A stretch of 64,000 nucleotides of DNA from Guadua angustifolia (GCA_036346375.1 CM070505.1:53814626-53878625), one strand, 5' to 3'. Shown: positions 44,050-57,020, counted from the first letter of the stretch. Numbers and translations: made by a program. The notes: generated by a model from the sequence alone, not told the origin.

Positions 44050-47000
44050 CAAGTCAGCATTCTTGAATGGTGATCTCTAGGAAGAAGTGTACATTGCTTA
44101 GACGGAAGAATTCATTAAAGAGGATGAGGGGCACAAGATGTACAAGCTCCCAAATGATTTATGGGTTGCGTCAAGCCCCGAGGGCATGGAACATCTGGCT
44201 GGATAATGTAACAGCCCAATTTTCGTTAATACGGTAAGTGAGGCTTGTCATGCTAACGTCTTCCGTAATGTCATTAAAATCCTCACTTAATTGTAACCAT
44301 ACAAGTATTAGGACATTTATCTTGCATAAAGAGGGAGCAACAAAATCCTGAAAATCGTTTTCCAAACTGCACACATAATGTATTACCTTAGTTGATGACA
44401 TGTGGGCCATATTCATAAGAGAGAGGAGAGTAGGCTGCACATACCTATCATACTAGTTCTTACCTTACTCACCTCTACCCACTTACCTAAACTAGTCAAT
44501 GACACATGGGTCCTACCTTGTATAGGAACTTGAGGGCTGCACAGCCCCTCCGTGTCTTTCCTCACTCAAATCACTCATACCCACCCTTTTCACTTACCCT
44601 ATGATATGTTGGACCTGGCCCCACATGTAAGCATGAATGGGCACCATATATAAGGCTCTAAACCACGGTTCTACCCCTTCCACCTGCCCATTTGCTCATC
44701 CCAAACACAGAAAAAAGCAAGAACACCCTCTCTAACCTCTTGCCATTCTCCCCACAAATTCACCCAAATCTTGAGTTTGAGCTTGTGCATGTCATACCAC
44801 ATTGAAGCCCAGAGCAAGAGCTTCAAATCCATCCAAATGGATTCTTGAGGCACCAAGTTTTGGGTAAGTGGTAACTAATTTCCTTCTCCCCATGTTCTAA
44901 AATTGTTGCCATTGTGACTCATTTCCTTCTCCATAGAATCCATCATCACACCTTGAATCGGGTCGCACATGTCGCATGGAAGCTTGAGGAGGAGGGCTAG
45001 TTGCTGTTGCAAGCACGAGTAAGCAAGGTCATCATTGTCTATCTGAGCTAGGAGGAGCGAACATGAGGACCGGCGTTGCGGCACCTTTTATCATTCCTCA
45101 GCGAAACCAACCGTCTGCACGCAAAAGTAACCCGTAGTGGTAAGATTCCACCCTAGTCCACCCTTTTTAAACCCTGGTCCATTTCTATGAAGTATAGAAG
45201 CCAATGGACAAACAGACGTTTTGAAGCAGAGCAGTCGGCCGGACGGTCAAGGTTTTACCAGACACGGTCCGAATAATCCGGATACTCGAAGAAATATCCG
45301 GATAGTCCGGGTTGGGCGTAGCTCAGCAGACCGACGGTGTCTACCTGGACATTCTGGGGTTCCGTCCGGATACTCCGAACCTAATTTGATAAAATGCCCC
45401 TAAGACTTGAACTTTTGACACCCAAGTCCAAATTTCACAAACTAAATTGGTACTTTCATATTATAATTAGTATTACGCATCATGAGGATTTCACGCATCT
45501 TTTAATCATGTGCACCATTTGAATTCTTGATTTGGTGTTTATTGAATTGGATTTTCTCGTTAGGTATTGACATTTGGAAGGCACTTTAGATGCGACTCGC
45601 CTTGAAGTCAAGAACGGCTGACAAGGCACTACTTTACTTCTTAACCATGATTACTCCTACTATTTGAAATTTATGTTTTGGAATTATTCTATCAACTGCA
45701 TGCTTACTTTTAATTACTATTATGATTGAGTAGAATTCTTAGCTATTGCCACATTGTGATGTTATCCCCTTGCCATGTTCCTTTCGTGTTCTATTGTCGC
45801 CCTAGGAGGAGGGTTTATTATTATTATATGGGTTCGTACGAATTGCTTAGCTATGCTTAGAACATCGTTAGAAACCGCGATAGATGGACTTAATCCATCG
45901 GTCGCAATGATCAAGAATTATTATGGTAACGATGGTTTCAAATGTGGTCAATGAGTAGAGATATTGGTTAAGGACCTTAAGGATTGAATCCTGGTGACGT
46001 CTCTTTGAGTAACTATCGTGCGAACCATACGCCGTTTATGGGACCGGTGTAACCAAGTACTTGTGTATGACTAGGGTGTGTAAACCATGTGCATCGGAAT
46101 TCCTTGAGCTTAGTGGAGCGTCAAGGACGAATGCCCACCGAAATTCATTGGGCTTAGTGGAGCGTTAAGGAATGTCCTCGGAGTCCCTCGAACTTTGTTG
46201 AGCTGGGGATGTCCAACAACGGGTGTACTCCTTGATCCACACACATAGGGCACTAGGCACGCGGGATCAAGGGTCACAGTCATCCGGATGGTTTAGATAC
46301 ACTACCATGCATACTGGAAAATGGTTTGTCACGTTCACCTCGGCCGACACATCCAAGGAAATGTGTTAATAGCTTGGCTTACGAGTGTGGCGTGTCGTGT
46401 GGGTAAAGTCGTACCTCTGCAGAGTTTAAACTATTCGAATAGCCGCGTCCATGGTTAAGGACGATTGCTTAATTTGTCAGTCACTGGGCGAGTATTAAGG
46501 ACTTGTTAAGAGTGGAATGGGAGTGGGAAAAAGACATGAGTATTGGAGTACTTGTGTGTGTAATCGAACATGAGTGATGGAACCCATGGTTCGGAGAATG
46601 CTTGAAGGTATGATATAAATGTGATTAAGATGATGTTATATTATGTATTAGATCTTGCAAATGTTAATTAAATACAATTCTTTTCAATCTATACATGTTT
46701 ACGATTGATCCCAAATATTGTTTTATCTTTGAAAATTGCCATTTTGCCTTCCTTTGATGTAGCAACTACATGTAGTTAGAATTGACATGTAACTTATAAT
46801 ATTGTGCGAGTACACTCGTACTCAAGCGGATTGTCCACTTCTCGCGGTGAGGATGAGGCCTTTGCTTGGGGACTTTTCTCGGGCGATTCGATGATTCTAA
46901 CGTTTAGTCGCCGTTCTTGCCCAGTTGGTTGCTCGAGGTTTGGGGCATGCCATCTGGCCCTTTTGTTGTTTATCTTATGGTTTCATTGCTACTTGGTGTA

Positions 47001-47945
47001 ATAACTCTACATATGTCGTTATAGGCAGCAGTCCTACTTTTGGAATGTAATAACGTTTATGCTTCCTATAAATGTGTATGTGTTGTGATGTCAACTGTTG
47101 GATGAGAATGCTCGTGTTGGCAAACTTTCCTAGGACCAACACAGGTATATTCACGGAACGCTCGAGTTTCCCTTGGTTCACTTAAGATGTACCACATATT
47201 TGGGTGAATCAGTGGAGTCCCGGGGATGGTTCCCCATAGATAAGAGCTTCAAGAATTTAGAGTTCGTAAAGTGTCCACAATAGCAAGCTATCTACAAGAG
47301 GTGCAATGGAGAGGTATTTGTTGTTGGTGTATATATCGATGACCACATTGTCACGCACAAGTGCATGTGAAATTAAGCAATTCAAATGCGGATGAAGAAT
47401 AAATTTGAGATAGTAATCTTGGGTTGCATACTACCTCAGTATTGAGGTAGAGCATAAGGCAAGCTGCATCACCCTCAAGCAAACATCGTATGCAAAGAAG
47501 ATCTTGCTGCAAGTTGGGATGAGTGAAGCAATCCAGCAAGGTATCCTATGGAGCCGAAGCTTAAGCTCGGGAAGGATGAAGACGTAGTCCGAGTTGATGC
47601 GACCAGAGTACAGGAGCATCATCAGAAGTCAGAGGTACCTGACTCACACTCGGTCATACATCACGTATGTAGTTGGGATGGTGAGCCAGTACATGGAGAG
47701 GCCTACTCAGCTATACATGCAAGCCGTGAGACAGAACCTCAAATATGTAAATGGGACAATTGATTTTGGTCTGGTGTATTCTAGAGGAGGAGGTTTGGCA
47801 AAGATCGTAGGCTACAATGATAGCAACTTTGTAGCCAACGTAGATGACAGGAAAAGCTCAAGCGGTATTGTTTTCTACTTCAATGGAAACATGGTCATTT
47901 GGGGCATCTCAAAAATAGAAAAGTGTCACCCAATCGACATGTGAA
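44050..47945 (+). pseudogene. Copia reverse transcriptase / RNase H remnants, split
   Basis: The RT N-terminal part ends at the insert: MDIKSAFLNGDL (about 44043-44080) through WNIWLD-equivalent sequence (about 44190). After the insert, RT resumes near 47241 with DKSFKNLEFVKC and the catalytic YIDD box (GVYIDDHIVT, near 47335). RNase H-type sequence follows with YMERPTQLYMQAVRQNLKYV and GYNDSNFVANVDDRKSSSG (47650-47860), then a KSAITLMKN-like stretch (48060-48090). Stops and frameshifts are frequent. Confidence 0.75.
44207..47238 (+). mobile_element. 3-kb LTR-like insert in the Copia RT
   Basis: Begins TGTAACAGCCCAATTTTCG. GATAA precedes it (44202-44206) and follows 47238 (47239-47243), and the Copia RT reading frame is split exactly there. 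No ORF is recognisable. The content (repeated TCCGGATA/GTCCGG words at 45230-45370, repeated CTTAGTGGAGCGT units near 46110-46170) resembles the very long LTRs of some grass Gypsy families. The last bases read CCCCATA rather than CA, so the right boundary may be two bases off. I read it as a solo LTR. Confidence 0.55.
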
Positions 47946-48565
47946 GCTGAATTCATATGGTAGCCACAGTAACAGTATTTCAAGGTATATGGCTGCAAAA
48001 GCGTGCTACGTGAGGTAATGGGAGAAGCCCCAAGTCCAGTCATCTTGTACATTGACAACAAATCAGCAATCACATTGATGAAGAATCTGATGTTTCATAA
48101 GAGAAGCAAACACATTGATACCCAGTTTCACTTTATAGAGAGTGTGTAGATAAGGGACTGATTGTTGTTAAGCACGTATGCACAGGAGAGCAACATGCGG
48201 ATTTCCTCACAAAGACACTTGCTTGAGTCAAGTTCACAGAGATGCGTGATCTATTGGGTGTCAAAGATCTCATGTAAGCAAGTCTAGATGAGGGGGAGAT
48301 TGTTAGAAAATAATCAAGACTTCTCGTTGTTGCCTCGCCATGTTATGGAAGGAAAGAAGAGATTTAGAAAGTAATCCACACTTTTTATTGTAGACTTGCT
48401 ATGTTACAAGGCAAGTACCATGTTGCAAAGGTAAGTGGAGATATTTTCTTTTTCTGTGCACCATAAATACTAGCTTCAAAGTTGAGGTGAATAACATAAA
48501 AGAAAATTGCCCTAAAATTTCTATAATTGCTTTTGCATGCAGGTGTTCCTAAGGAGAAACCAACA

Positions 48566-49109
48566 GGAGTGGTGCTGCCTGCCGACCTTGAATTCGGTTA
48601 CAATTAGCAAATCTAGACTGCTATTACTTGATGGACTCTAATCAGACTCTTCAGAGTTCTAGCAATGTTAAACACTATTTGTCATCCGGCAAAACTAACA
48701 CAGGAACTAGCAGACTCTGTACTACTTTGAAAAACTAATACTCTGTTTCACGTTTAGATAATACCGAATCTGAACTAAAACCAAAATGAATTGGACTCCT
48801 TTATCTAAACAAACTCTTACTTTAAAGACCATGCAACAAAATTATCTGCAACAAATCACCCCCTAATCTTTTTGCATCCGACTAGATTTCAATGAGGTTG
48901 ATTCCCTTGTGCAACTCCAGGAACTTTACATGTCTAAGAGGCTTTGCCAGAATATCAGTAAGCTGATCTTTTGACTTAATGTACTCAACTGCGACTTTTC
49001 CTCCTTCGACACATTCTCTAATAAAATAATCTCGAGTATCCATATGTTTACTTCGGTCATGAAGATAGGATTTTTTGCAAAGGGATATCACAAACTTGTT
49101 GTCTACTCT
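48566..49109 (-). pseudogene. Second Copia element: RNase H C-terminus and 3' flank
   Basis: The minus strand, 49091-48882, reads ISLCKKSYLHDRSKHMDTRD then KSKDQLTDILAKPLRHVKFL. This is the standard C-terminal end of Copia RNase H, followed by a stop. Upstream coding sequence is cut by the Gypsy LTR at 49110 and continues at 63803-64000. The interval 48566-48880 is AT-rich non-coding sequence. Confidence 0.85.
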
Positions 49110-50120
49110 TGTCGGCGTATTTCGCTAGACAGGACCCCGTCAACGAACAGGGTTGACCGCTCCCGGGACGGAGGGTATGGTTCGGTAGAGGGCGTCTTTG
49201 TGGCCAGAAACCCTAATGACTCTCTCACGATGAATCCCGGGGATCAACAGATCGATGGACATGGTGATGTATCTAGGTTCAGGCCCCCAACGCGGGTAAT
49301 AGCCCTACGTTCTGCTAGATCTTTGTTGAGAAAACGTGAAGGCGATTACAATGGTTCTTGAGCTCGAGTGAGTTCTCTGGACCCGAGTCCTAATTTTAGC
49401 TCTCTCCTTCCTTGGCCCCCTTCTCCATGCAGAGCGCCCTTATATAGGCGGGGCGGCTCGGGGTGAGAAGGTGACCTTCTCTTGATCTACCACTCATTAA
49501 TTACACGTCATTCGAGCCTTACATTGACCCGACTCATTTATTACACCCGTCACTATAGCCTTGTCCTTCAAACCTCATTTAATGCATTGAGTGGTTTCGC
49601 CGGTCCATCCGGATATGGCGCCTCTGCGGCGGGTTTAGTGAGGCGTCGGAGGGATGAGCCGTAGTCGTGTCGATAGCGAATGCTTGCAATCAATGACCGA
49701 CGACGGCGTGTCGAGGAATGAGGCCGAGTGAAGCCTTCTCCTCATTCCTTTGGTCTCCTTCATGGCTCGACGAGTGGGGCCCGATCGCCTTGCTTCGCTA
49801 GGCCGCTTCGTGAGCCGGCGCCCATGTGGTGGTGTAACCGCCACTGCTCACCGAGGCCGCGACACCGCTTCGCCTGGCGGCGTGGTGTAACCGCCCACGC
49901 TCACCGAGGGCACACGGGCCGCTTCGCTCGAGGGCGTGGCTTGACCGCCCACCGCCATCTTGGGCGCCAGCCGCTTTGGGCCTATTAATTCTCTGGCGGA
50001 GAAGGTACCGGTGCAAAGTACACCGATAGAGTCAGGGGACCAAATCTGAGCAGCTGTCGGTTGCTTTTTAGACCTCATTTGATGTCGGTGTGTTCCTGGA
50101 TGTGCCCACCACTTCTGAGG
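49110..50120 (-). repeat. 3' LTR of the Tat-like Gypsy
   Basis: Homologous to 63487-63800 at its left end. The minus-strand TATA box CTATATAAGG (reverse complement of the CTTATATAGG word near 49438-49447) gives the transcription direction. The right boundary is estimated from a CA followed by a pyrimidine-rich stretch (a purine tract on the minus strand) near 50120-50150 and may be off by tens of bases. Confidence 0.65.
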
Positions 50121-50320
50121 ACACAACCGTCTTAGTCCTCCCCACTTCTGCCAATTTTTCTTGGGACCCGAAATGTCGCGTCCTTTTGCCTATTCGCAAA
50201 CCGTCTTCGTGGGGGCCTATATATATGCGCGCCCCCAACCAGCAGTTCACGCCTTCCGATTCTTGTGCACTTTGCTCTTTGCCCTTCCATCTTCCTTGCT
50301 CAAAAAACCTCGCTTCTGCA

Positions 50321-52460
50321 TCAATGGCACAACCTCCTTTGCTCCCTTCCACCGTTGGCACGGACAGGGTGGGTCTGCTCTCCAAGATGGCACCCGTGGG
50401 CTCCCTCCATCTTCACCAGGGGACCCTCGTGCCGAGTTGCGAACCAAGGGAGATCATCGTCTTCACCTGGGGGCTTTTGGAGGGCCTGGTGCCTCCATTC
50501 TCTAAATTCTTCCTCACTGTCCTTCACTTCTACGAAGTCCATCATCTCCATCTCTCCCCTAATTCCATCGTCATCCTCTCCACCTTCGCCTACCTTTGCG
50601 AGATGTTCGTAGGGGTGATGCCCAACCTTCCTCTCTTCCGCTACTTCTTCACCTATCGCAGCTCCTCTGATAGTGGAATCGTGGGGAGCTGTCACTTCCG
50701 TCTTTGCGATGGGTCGGCCCCTCGCTACATTCCCTTCTAGCCAAGATCCAACTGGATGTTGTGGCGGGGCGACTGGCTCTACACCGGCGATGACAGCGGG
50801 GTTGACCTCCTCGGGGTGCCCTGCGTGCGGGTGAAAGTCCGCGAAAGCTAGAGTTCGCCCGTCGAGGAGACAGCGGAGCTCCTGGCAATGGCGGCCCGCG
50901 CCAACCTGATTAGGGCGCTGGTGGTCCGGGACTTTGTGGCTTGGAGGATCAGCCCCCTCCGTCGTCGTGCCCGCCCTGAATGGCGGTATACAGGGGACGA
51001 TGACGTGACGCGCATGTACCCAGGCCGTAAGTTCTGTTGCCCTTCTTTTGAATGCATATTTCTCTTCGTGGTCACCATCAACTAATGCCTTTGTCTTCTT
51101 TCAGCGCCAGGCGAGGGAAATCTGGATGGCCTTGCCATCTCAAGGTGGCTATCTGGGCTGCTCCTGCCAATGCCGAGCAGCCTGGACTTTCCCGCCGGAG
51201 CCCGACCGCTCTGCGATCTGGAGTTCGCGGAGCGGCTTTGGATCATCAAGTCGCTCCCGGCGATGGACTCCACTGGCCCCGCCGTGCTACTGGCCCGTGG
51301 TCCCCTGGTGATCAGGGACCAGGCCCCGGCCGACTATTGGAGCGCAGGCAAACAGACGATCATTTCGGACGCCCCGGGCGCGGACCCTAAGAGGGCCCGT
51401 GCCGAGGACCAAACTTCTGCTGCCACCGACTCCGCCGCTTCACCAAGCACTCCCAGAGCGCTGGCATCTTCATCTAGGGCGGCGACGCCCGCCTCCTCCG
51501 GTGCCGGCTGCACGTCTGTCGCTCTGCGGTGCCGCCCTCATCGGCACCGACTCACCAGCGCCAACTCGGTAAGCACCGACTCAACCGCTGCTGGTGCCGC
51601 CGGCAGGCTTACGGTTCAACCACCTCCTTTAGCTTTAAATCGCCGAGGCGCCCGTTAAAGTGCCCCATCGCCTGAGACATCCGCGGTGATTATGAGCCTT
51701 GTGAGGACTTACTGCTGAGGGTAGCTGGCGGCTCAAATAGCGGATCGGCGTCGTGGCGCTTAGCACTTCGCTCCCTCCGCTCCGATCGTCCTTGCCACCC
51801 GCGCCACCGCTTGAGTGCGCTGCTTACCAAGCTTGGCGAAGCGCTCTCAGCCGCCAACGCACGGCAGCCACCTAGCGCAATGCCCAGACATCGCAATGAG
51901 ATGGTCTTGCTTCTTGAGGAAGCTGGAGAGGAAGGAGGCGCCGCTGCCCAAGAGAGGGCCACCGGCAACCTGCTTTCGCCGGCGCAGGACGCTGAGGCAG
52001 CGCAGAGGCAAGCGGTAGAGGAGCAGCGTCGCGTGCTGCACAACCTCACGGTCATGCTCCGGCCATCTTATCGGTGCATGGCGAGGGCCTTGGAGCCGCT
52101 AGGTGTGGATCTTCGGGAGCCGCTCGAGCCCTAGCGATCACGATATGCCCATCGCATCACTCAGCCGCCATGACGCTCTCCGGCCTACTAGCTGCCATGG
52201 CCGCTTGCTTCGTCCAGGAAGGGTGGCAGGTTGCCATGGCCACCGTGACCTTCGTGCTGGTGTGCTACGCTAGCCGCGATGCCGCCTTCAACCCAATGAC
52301 CATCGCGGATGACATTGAGGGAGATGAGGCCCAGGCGCGGGCACGAAGCCGCGGAACACGTCGTCGGCATGATGGCGGCGGAAGGGTCGGACCTCGACGC
52401 AGTGGCAGCGGAGCCGGAGGCCGAGGAAGACGATGGGCACATCCAAGTTGCTAATGACAA
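50321..52460 (+). pseudogene. Antisense extra ORF (putative gypsy-type transposon domain)
   Basis: Runs plus, opposite to gag-pol. The N-terminal part (50324-50740) reads EIIVFTWGLLEGLVPPFSKF and FYEVHHLHLSPNSIVILSTF, followed by aromatic-rich sequence. This is the pattern of the Pfam family named Putative gypsy type transposon. Downstream frames (50888-51085, 51170-51658, 51811-52134, 52200-52450) continue with DLEFAERLWIIKS, an Ala/Ser-rich linker and a Glu-rich helical region. A GT-AG intron at about 51030-51105 is plausible (AGGTAAGT-like and TTTCAG words). Several shifts break the frame. The family function is unknown. Confidence 0.65.
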
Positions 52461-52689
52461 CTGATGGCCCGGGCTGCTTCCTTAATTTTCTTTGTTTCTT
52501 TTTGTTCCTGTTTTTCTGTATGCCAAAATACCCTTAGTAATTGTAATGATGTTGGCATCTTTGAGTTTTACCTGTGCATGTTTGTCTGTTCGCGTTTTGA
52601 TTGCGTTTGCTCAACTCAAACATTGGGCGATCAGCCCCCAGTCTTGTCATGATGCGATCCTAAACATTCAGGTTAGATCGATACTTAGG

Positions 52690-53690
52690 CATTTTTTGAG
52701 TGACTGCAATTACGCGAATGAAGATTACGCAAAACATGCAGGATGTAGGGAAACAAAGTCTTAAGTCCCTGCGTAAGGTTGTCACTGACTCCTGCCTTTT
52801 TGGAACTTATATCCTTATGGTCTCTTGGAACTGACCATAACGTTAAGCAACAAGGCGTGAGCTCCCGGGGAGCGATATCGAACTGCGGTGCTCATGGTGA
52901 CAACAGTGATGCCAGCGAGCCAACCCGAGGTGTCGCGAGCCACGTTTGAGTCACCGTGCGCTTTTCGCACTCCTGGTCGCCCATCCTGCGGCATAAGCCG
53001 AGCATTTCCTTTTACCAACGAGGAGCCATCAGGGTAGGAGGGCCAGTGACAACCACGCACAACTCAACCCAACAGGGTGCAGACGCGAAAGATAAGTCGA
53101 CACTGCTAAGGCGGGCAACTTATCTTTGTCATAGGCCACCTGGTGACCAGCCCCCAGGCTGGTCACAGAAGCCAACACTCGGCGAGCAGGGCGTGGTCGC
53201 CCACCTACCGCCAGGCCGTCACGGGGCTGCCTTGGATGCTTGAGTTAGGTCAGCGCTCCAGCACTTCATCTGCGATTGCACGTAGCTACTGAAAGCACAA
53301 GTAGGCGTTATGCAAGGCATGCAGGAAATATATTGAAGAACGTAAGTTCCTGCGCGGGGTTGTCATGGTCCTTTTCTTTGGAGCTTAGGCTGTTGTGACT
53401 CGAAACCAGCCTGCGGGTTGCGTGGTAAGGCAGCGGGTTTCCAGGAGTGGTATTGGGACTGCGGTGCTCGCGGTGACAGCCAGCGGTGCTTCGCGGAGCG
53501 AACCCGAGGTGTGCGAGCCGCGTTTGAGCACCGTGCACACTCACGCTCATGGTTGCCCGTCCTCGCACGACGCGAACGCCGGGTGTTGCCGCATATCAAC
53601 AAGGAGCGGCCAAACCACGGGCACTATGACATCCTCGCGAAGTATCACCCACTAGAGTACAAGTAAGGAGAATAAAGTAGAAGCCTTTAA
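52690..53690. repeat. Tandem repeat region between integrase and extra ORF, period about 581 bp
   Basis: The block with CATGCAGGA, then CCTGCG..GGTTGTCA (52768), AACTGCGGTGCTC, CCAACCCGAGGTGT and CACCGTGCG recurs from about 53271 with the same word order (CCTGCGCGGGGTTGTCA at 53349). The second unit is incomplete. This matches the position of tandem arrays in Tat-lineage 3' regions. Confidence 0.7.
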
Positions 53691-53787
53691 GGCAAACAAT
53701 TTTACTGACCACCAGCAGTCGCCGATCAGCCGGGGAAGAACTCACCCACGCAGCCGATCAGAGCGAACTACAGGGTACTTACAGTTT

Positions 53788-54917
53788 TTAGGGGTAAAAT
53801 TTTCGCAACAACTCCATGTTGAAGGAGAAGGCTAGCTCTCGATCGTCCTCAGTGACCAACCGAACCACCCCGGGTTGAGATACTGAGACCACCTTGAAGG
53901 TGCCCTCCCACCGGGGAGACAGTTTGTGGAGCCCAGCATGCGTTTGAATTCTACGCAAGACCAGTGTCGCCCTCGCGGTATTCTCTCGTGAGCAGGGTGG
54001 CGTGGTACCGCTGAGACTTTCTTTGCATCTTGGCGCACGCAAGGCCGCCCGGTCGCGCACCTCCTCTAGAAGGTTGACATCTTCTCCACGGTAGTCTTCT
54101 TGTCCTTCTTATTTGAACACCGAGAGCGGTGAGCCGAAAGTGACTTCGGATGGGAGGGCGATTTCAGCGCCAGAGACCGGGGAAGAAGGGTATTTCGCCG
54201 ATCGCTTTGGTCGGGTGTAGTCCGGAGCGACCACAACACAGCTGGGAATTATTCCGTCCACCGCGCCCCCCGCTTATGGAGTCAATCAAATGCTCTAGTC
54301 TTCAAGCCCCTCAACACCAGCGCGTTGGCACGCTCAGCTTGGCCATTGCTCTTGGGATGGGCCACCGAAGCAAAACATACCTTGGTGCCCATCTCGTCGC
54401 AGAACTCCAGGAAGGCTGCGCTGGTGAATTGAGTGTCGTTGTCAGTGATGATGCGATTAGCGACCCCAAAGCAGGTGAAGATTTCATGGATGAACTTGAT
54501 AGCAGCGGAAGCCGTGATGGCATGTACTGCTTCGGCTTCGACCCACTTGGTGAATTTGTCAATGGCGACGAACAGGTGGGTGAAGCCCCGTGGCCAGCGG
54601 AATGGGCCCGGATGTCGGCCCACCACGAACGGCCAAGAGAGCGGGATGGTTTGCAGAGCTTGGGCTGGTCGGTGGATTTGCCTGGCGAAGAATTGGCATG
54701 CTTCGCATCTCCTCACTAGCTCGCAAGCATCTTGGAGGGCAGTAGGCCAATAAAATCCTTGGCGGAATGCTTTGCCGACAAACATCCGGCCGGACACATG
54801 GCTCCCGCACATGCCTCCATGGATATCGGAGGCAGGTTGCTCCCTCTTCCCGAGTGATGCACTTGATGGAGAATGTTTACGCTCGTGATATAGGTCCCCA
54901 CCTACAGAGTATAACAC
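53788..54917 (-). pseudogene. Gypsy integrase
   Basis: The minus strand from 54917 gives the zinc-binding region (GKAFRQGFYWPTALQDACEL, then VRRCEACQFFARQIHRP), the core with FVAIDKFTKWVEAEAVHAIT and FGVANRIITDNDTQFTSAAF, and VAHPKSNGQAERANALVLRG with the catalytic Glu region. Asp in ITDND and Glu in GQAER are visible. The first Asp region is altered by a frameshift (VVGRHPGPF in place of the usual W.LDI.GPF). The C-terminal part (54060-53788) ends SFNMELLRKFYP. Between 54282 and 54060 the frame is broken. Confidence 0.85.
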
Positions 54918-55152
54918 TTGGCCTTGCGTGCAATTTTCTCAGCTGAGGCATCATCGTTGGGGATCACTCGGTCTCGCAGGAAGGCTAGGATAGGATCCAT
55001 CCACTGACCTTCCCGGCCAAGAGTGGCGATCACATGGTGTCCTTGGGTACTCGCGGCAGGCTTTTCCCGGGTGCCGCATCGGCAAGACCGCCGCCTTCCC
55101 TCCGGACACGTGAAATTTGAGGCGGGCGCTACCTACCCTCCTAAATCGGAGG

Positions 55153-55542
55153 TCATGACAACAGACCGCCCTCCCACTCGAAGTCGGAGGCGCGGCAGCC
55201 TGACTTGTCGTCCCGCTCGAGCGGGGGAACGACGGACGATCGCGATAGTCTTTCTTCAAAGACCCCGACCGGGACAGAGGTTCTTGAGGACGCAAGCTGT
55301 GAAAGCCCATCTGCCATATGGTTGTCGCGTCGAGGGATATGGATATATCCCAGTCCTTCGAAGTAGGGGGCCATGATAGGGTCAGAGCATTGAAATTCCT
55401 TCCACGCTTGATTGATGACCAGCAGGGAGTCGCCTTTGACTTGGAGGCGCCGGACGCCTAACGCCGAAGCGGCGCGCAACCCTGCCAGCAGGCCTTCATA
55501 TTCGGCAATGTTGTTGGTGGCCTTGAAGTCGAGGGTGACCAC
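55153..55542 (-). pseudogene. Gypsy RNase H domain
   Basis: The minus strand reads ATNNIAEYEGLLAGLRAASA with the catalytic Glu in AEYE, then VKGDSLLVINQAW and IPRRDNHMADGLSQLASS with the final Asp. This is the second RNase H active-site set of Ty3/Gypsy pol. The connection to RT upstream (55600-55965) is frameshifted. Confidence 0.8.
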
Positions 55543-55899
55543 ATACTGGAGGATGTCACCGGTCGGGGAGACCAGGACAACCCTAGCCCCCGCGCCTTCG
55601 AGCTTGAAGGAGCCGTCAAAGAATTAAGTCCAGGGGGAAGGTGCGGGGGTTACTTCAGCTCCAGGAGCGGTGGGAGTCCATTCGGCAACAAACTCGCCGA
55701 CCGGCTCTTGATGGCGGTAAAGGGTACAAACTTGAGATTGAATTCCCCACTCCACGACCACTTGGCGATATATATACGCTTCCGGTTGTGAAGGATCTCG
55801 CAGGGGTAGGCGATGACCACCGTGACTTCTCGCCTGGAAGTAGTGCATGACTTCTGGATGCCACCGGGACAGCGTACAACATCTTCGTGCTTGCGGGTA

Positions 55900-56782
55900 T
55901 CTGGTCTCGCCTCGTGTAGCACCTTGGCGTAGTAGACCCGGCTTTGGATGCCTTCCTCTCGCCACCGATCTGCGCTCACCACGGCTGGGGTAGCAGCGAT
56001 GTACAGGAGCAATGGTTCGCCGGGCTTAGGGGCGACCAGTACTGGTGGGGAGGAGAGGTATTGCTTTAAGTCTTCAAATGCTCGTTGAGCCTCCTCAGTC
56101 CACTCAAAGTGGTTCGTCTTCTTCAGTAGCTCGAAAAGGGGCAGACTTCTTTCTCCCAGTCGGGCAATAAATCACCCAAGGAGGCGGACGACCCGGTCGA
56201 ATTGCACCGCTTGAGCCGGCTGGAGGCTTCATGTGCTCAATGGCTGCTATCTTGTCAGGATTGGCCTCAATGCCCGCCTGGACACGACGAACCCTAACAG
56301 CTTTCCGGAGGGCACGCCGAACACGCACTTCTCGGGGTTAAGCTTTAAACAATTCTTTCGGAGGTTGGCAAAGGTCTCCTCCAGGTCTTCAATCAGTCCT
56401 TCGCTCCTTTTAACTTTCACAACCAAGTCGTCGACGTACACCTCAACATTGCGTCCTATTTGTGGACGAAAAGTAATATGCATGGCGTGTTGATAAGTAG
56501 AACTAGTATTTTTCAACCCAAAAGCCATTCTGATATAACAATAAATGCCCATGGGTGTTACAAAAGCAGTTTTTTCTTCGTCTTCCGCCGCCATGCTAAT
56601 CTAATGGTACCCGGAGTACGCGTCCAGAAAGTACAGCAGCTCACATCCCGTCGTCGAGTCGACGATGAGGTCGACGCGCGGCAGGGGGTAATGGTCCTTC
56701 GGGCAGGCCTTGTTAAGGTCGGTGAAGTCGACACACATCCGCCACTTCCCATTGGATTTCTTGACAAGCACAGAGTTGGCAA
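55900..56782 (-). pseudogene. Gypsy reverse transcriptase
   Basis: The minus strand shows KTAFVTPMGIYCYIRMAFGL, then NVEVYVDDLVVKVKRSEGLI with the YVDD catalytic box (about 56428-56442), and NCLKLNPEKCVFGVPSGKLL. The N-terminal part (56782-56590) is in another frame and the thumb region (56250-55900) is broken by stops. Confidence 0.85.
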
Positions 56783-57020
56783 GCCACTCAGAGTGAGAGA
56801 CTTCCCGGATGATCCCTGCGCGCAGCAGCTTCTCTACCTCCTCCTGAATTGCATCTTGCCGCTCGGGTGCCTAGCGCCGTACCTTTTGGCGGACAGGGCG
56901 CACCTCAAGGAGCGTGGCCAGTCGGTGCTCGATCACCTCCCTGGGGACCCCAGTCATATCGGACGGTTGCCAGGCGAACACGTCGGAATTAGACCGGAGG
57001 AAGGTGACGAGCGCGTCTTC

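Larger units (their letters stand above)
41549..48565 (+). mobile_element. Ty1/Copia retrotransposon, degenerate and nested
   Basis: 5' LTR about 41549-41846, 3' LTR 48301-48565. The LTRs are collinear over AAATAATCAAGA, ATAATCCACAC, AGATATTTTCTTTTT and GAGAAAACCAACA. A primer site TGGTATCGAGC at 41849-41859 resembles the initiator-Met tRNA site, and a polypurine tract (GATGAGGGGGAGAT) abuts the 3' LTR. Gag, RT and RNase H remnants lie between in plus orientation. Two later insertions interrupt it: a hAT MITE (43067-43747) and a 3-kb LTR-like insert (44207-47238). The outer 5-mers are not a clear duplication (GAGGT against GGAGT). Confidence 0.85.
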
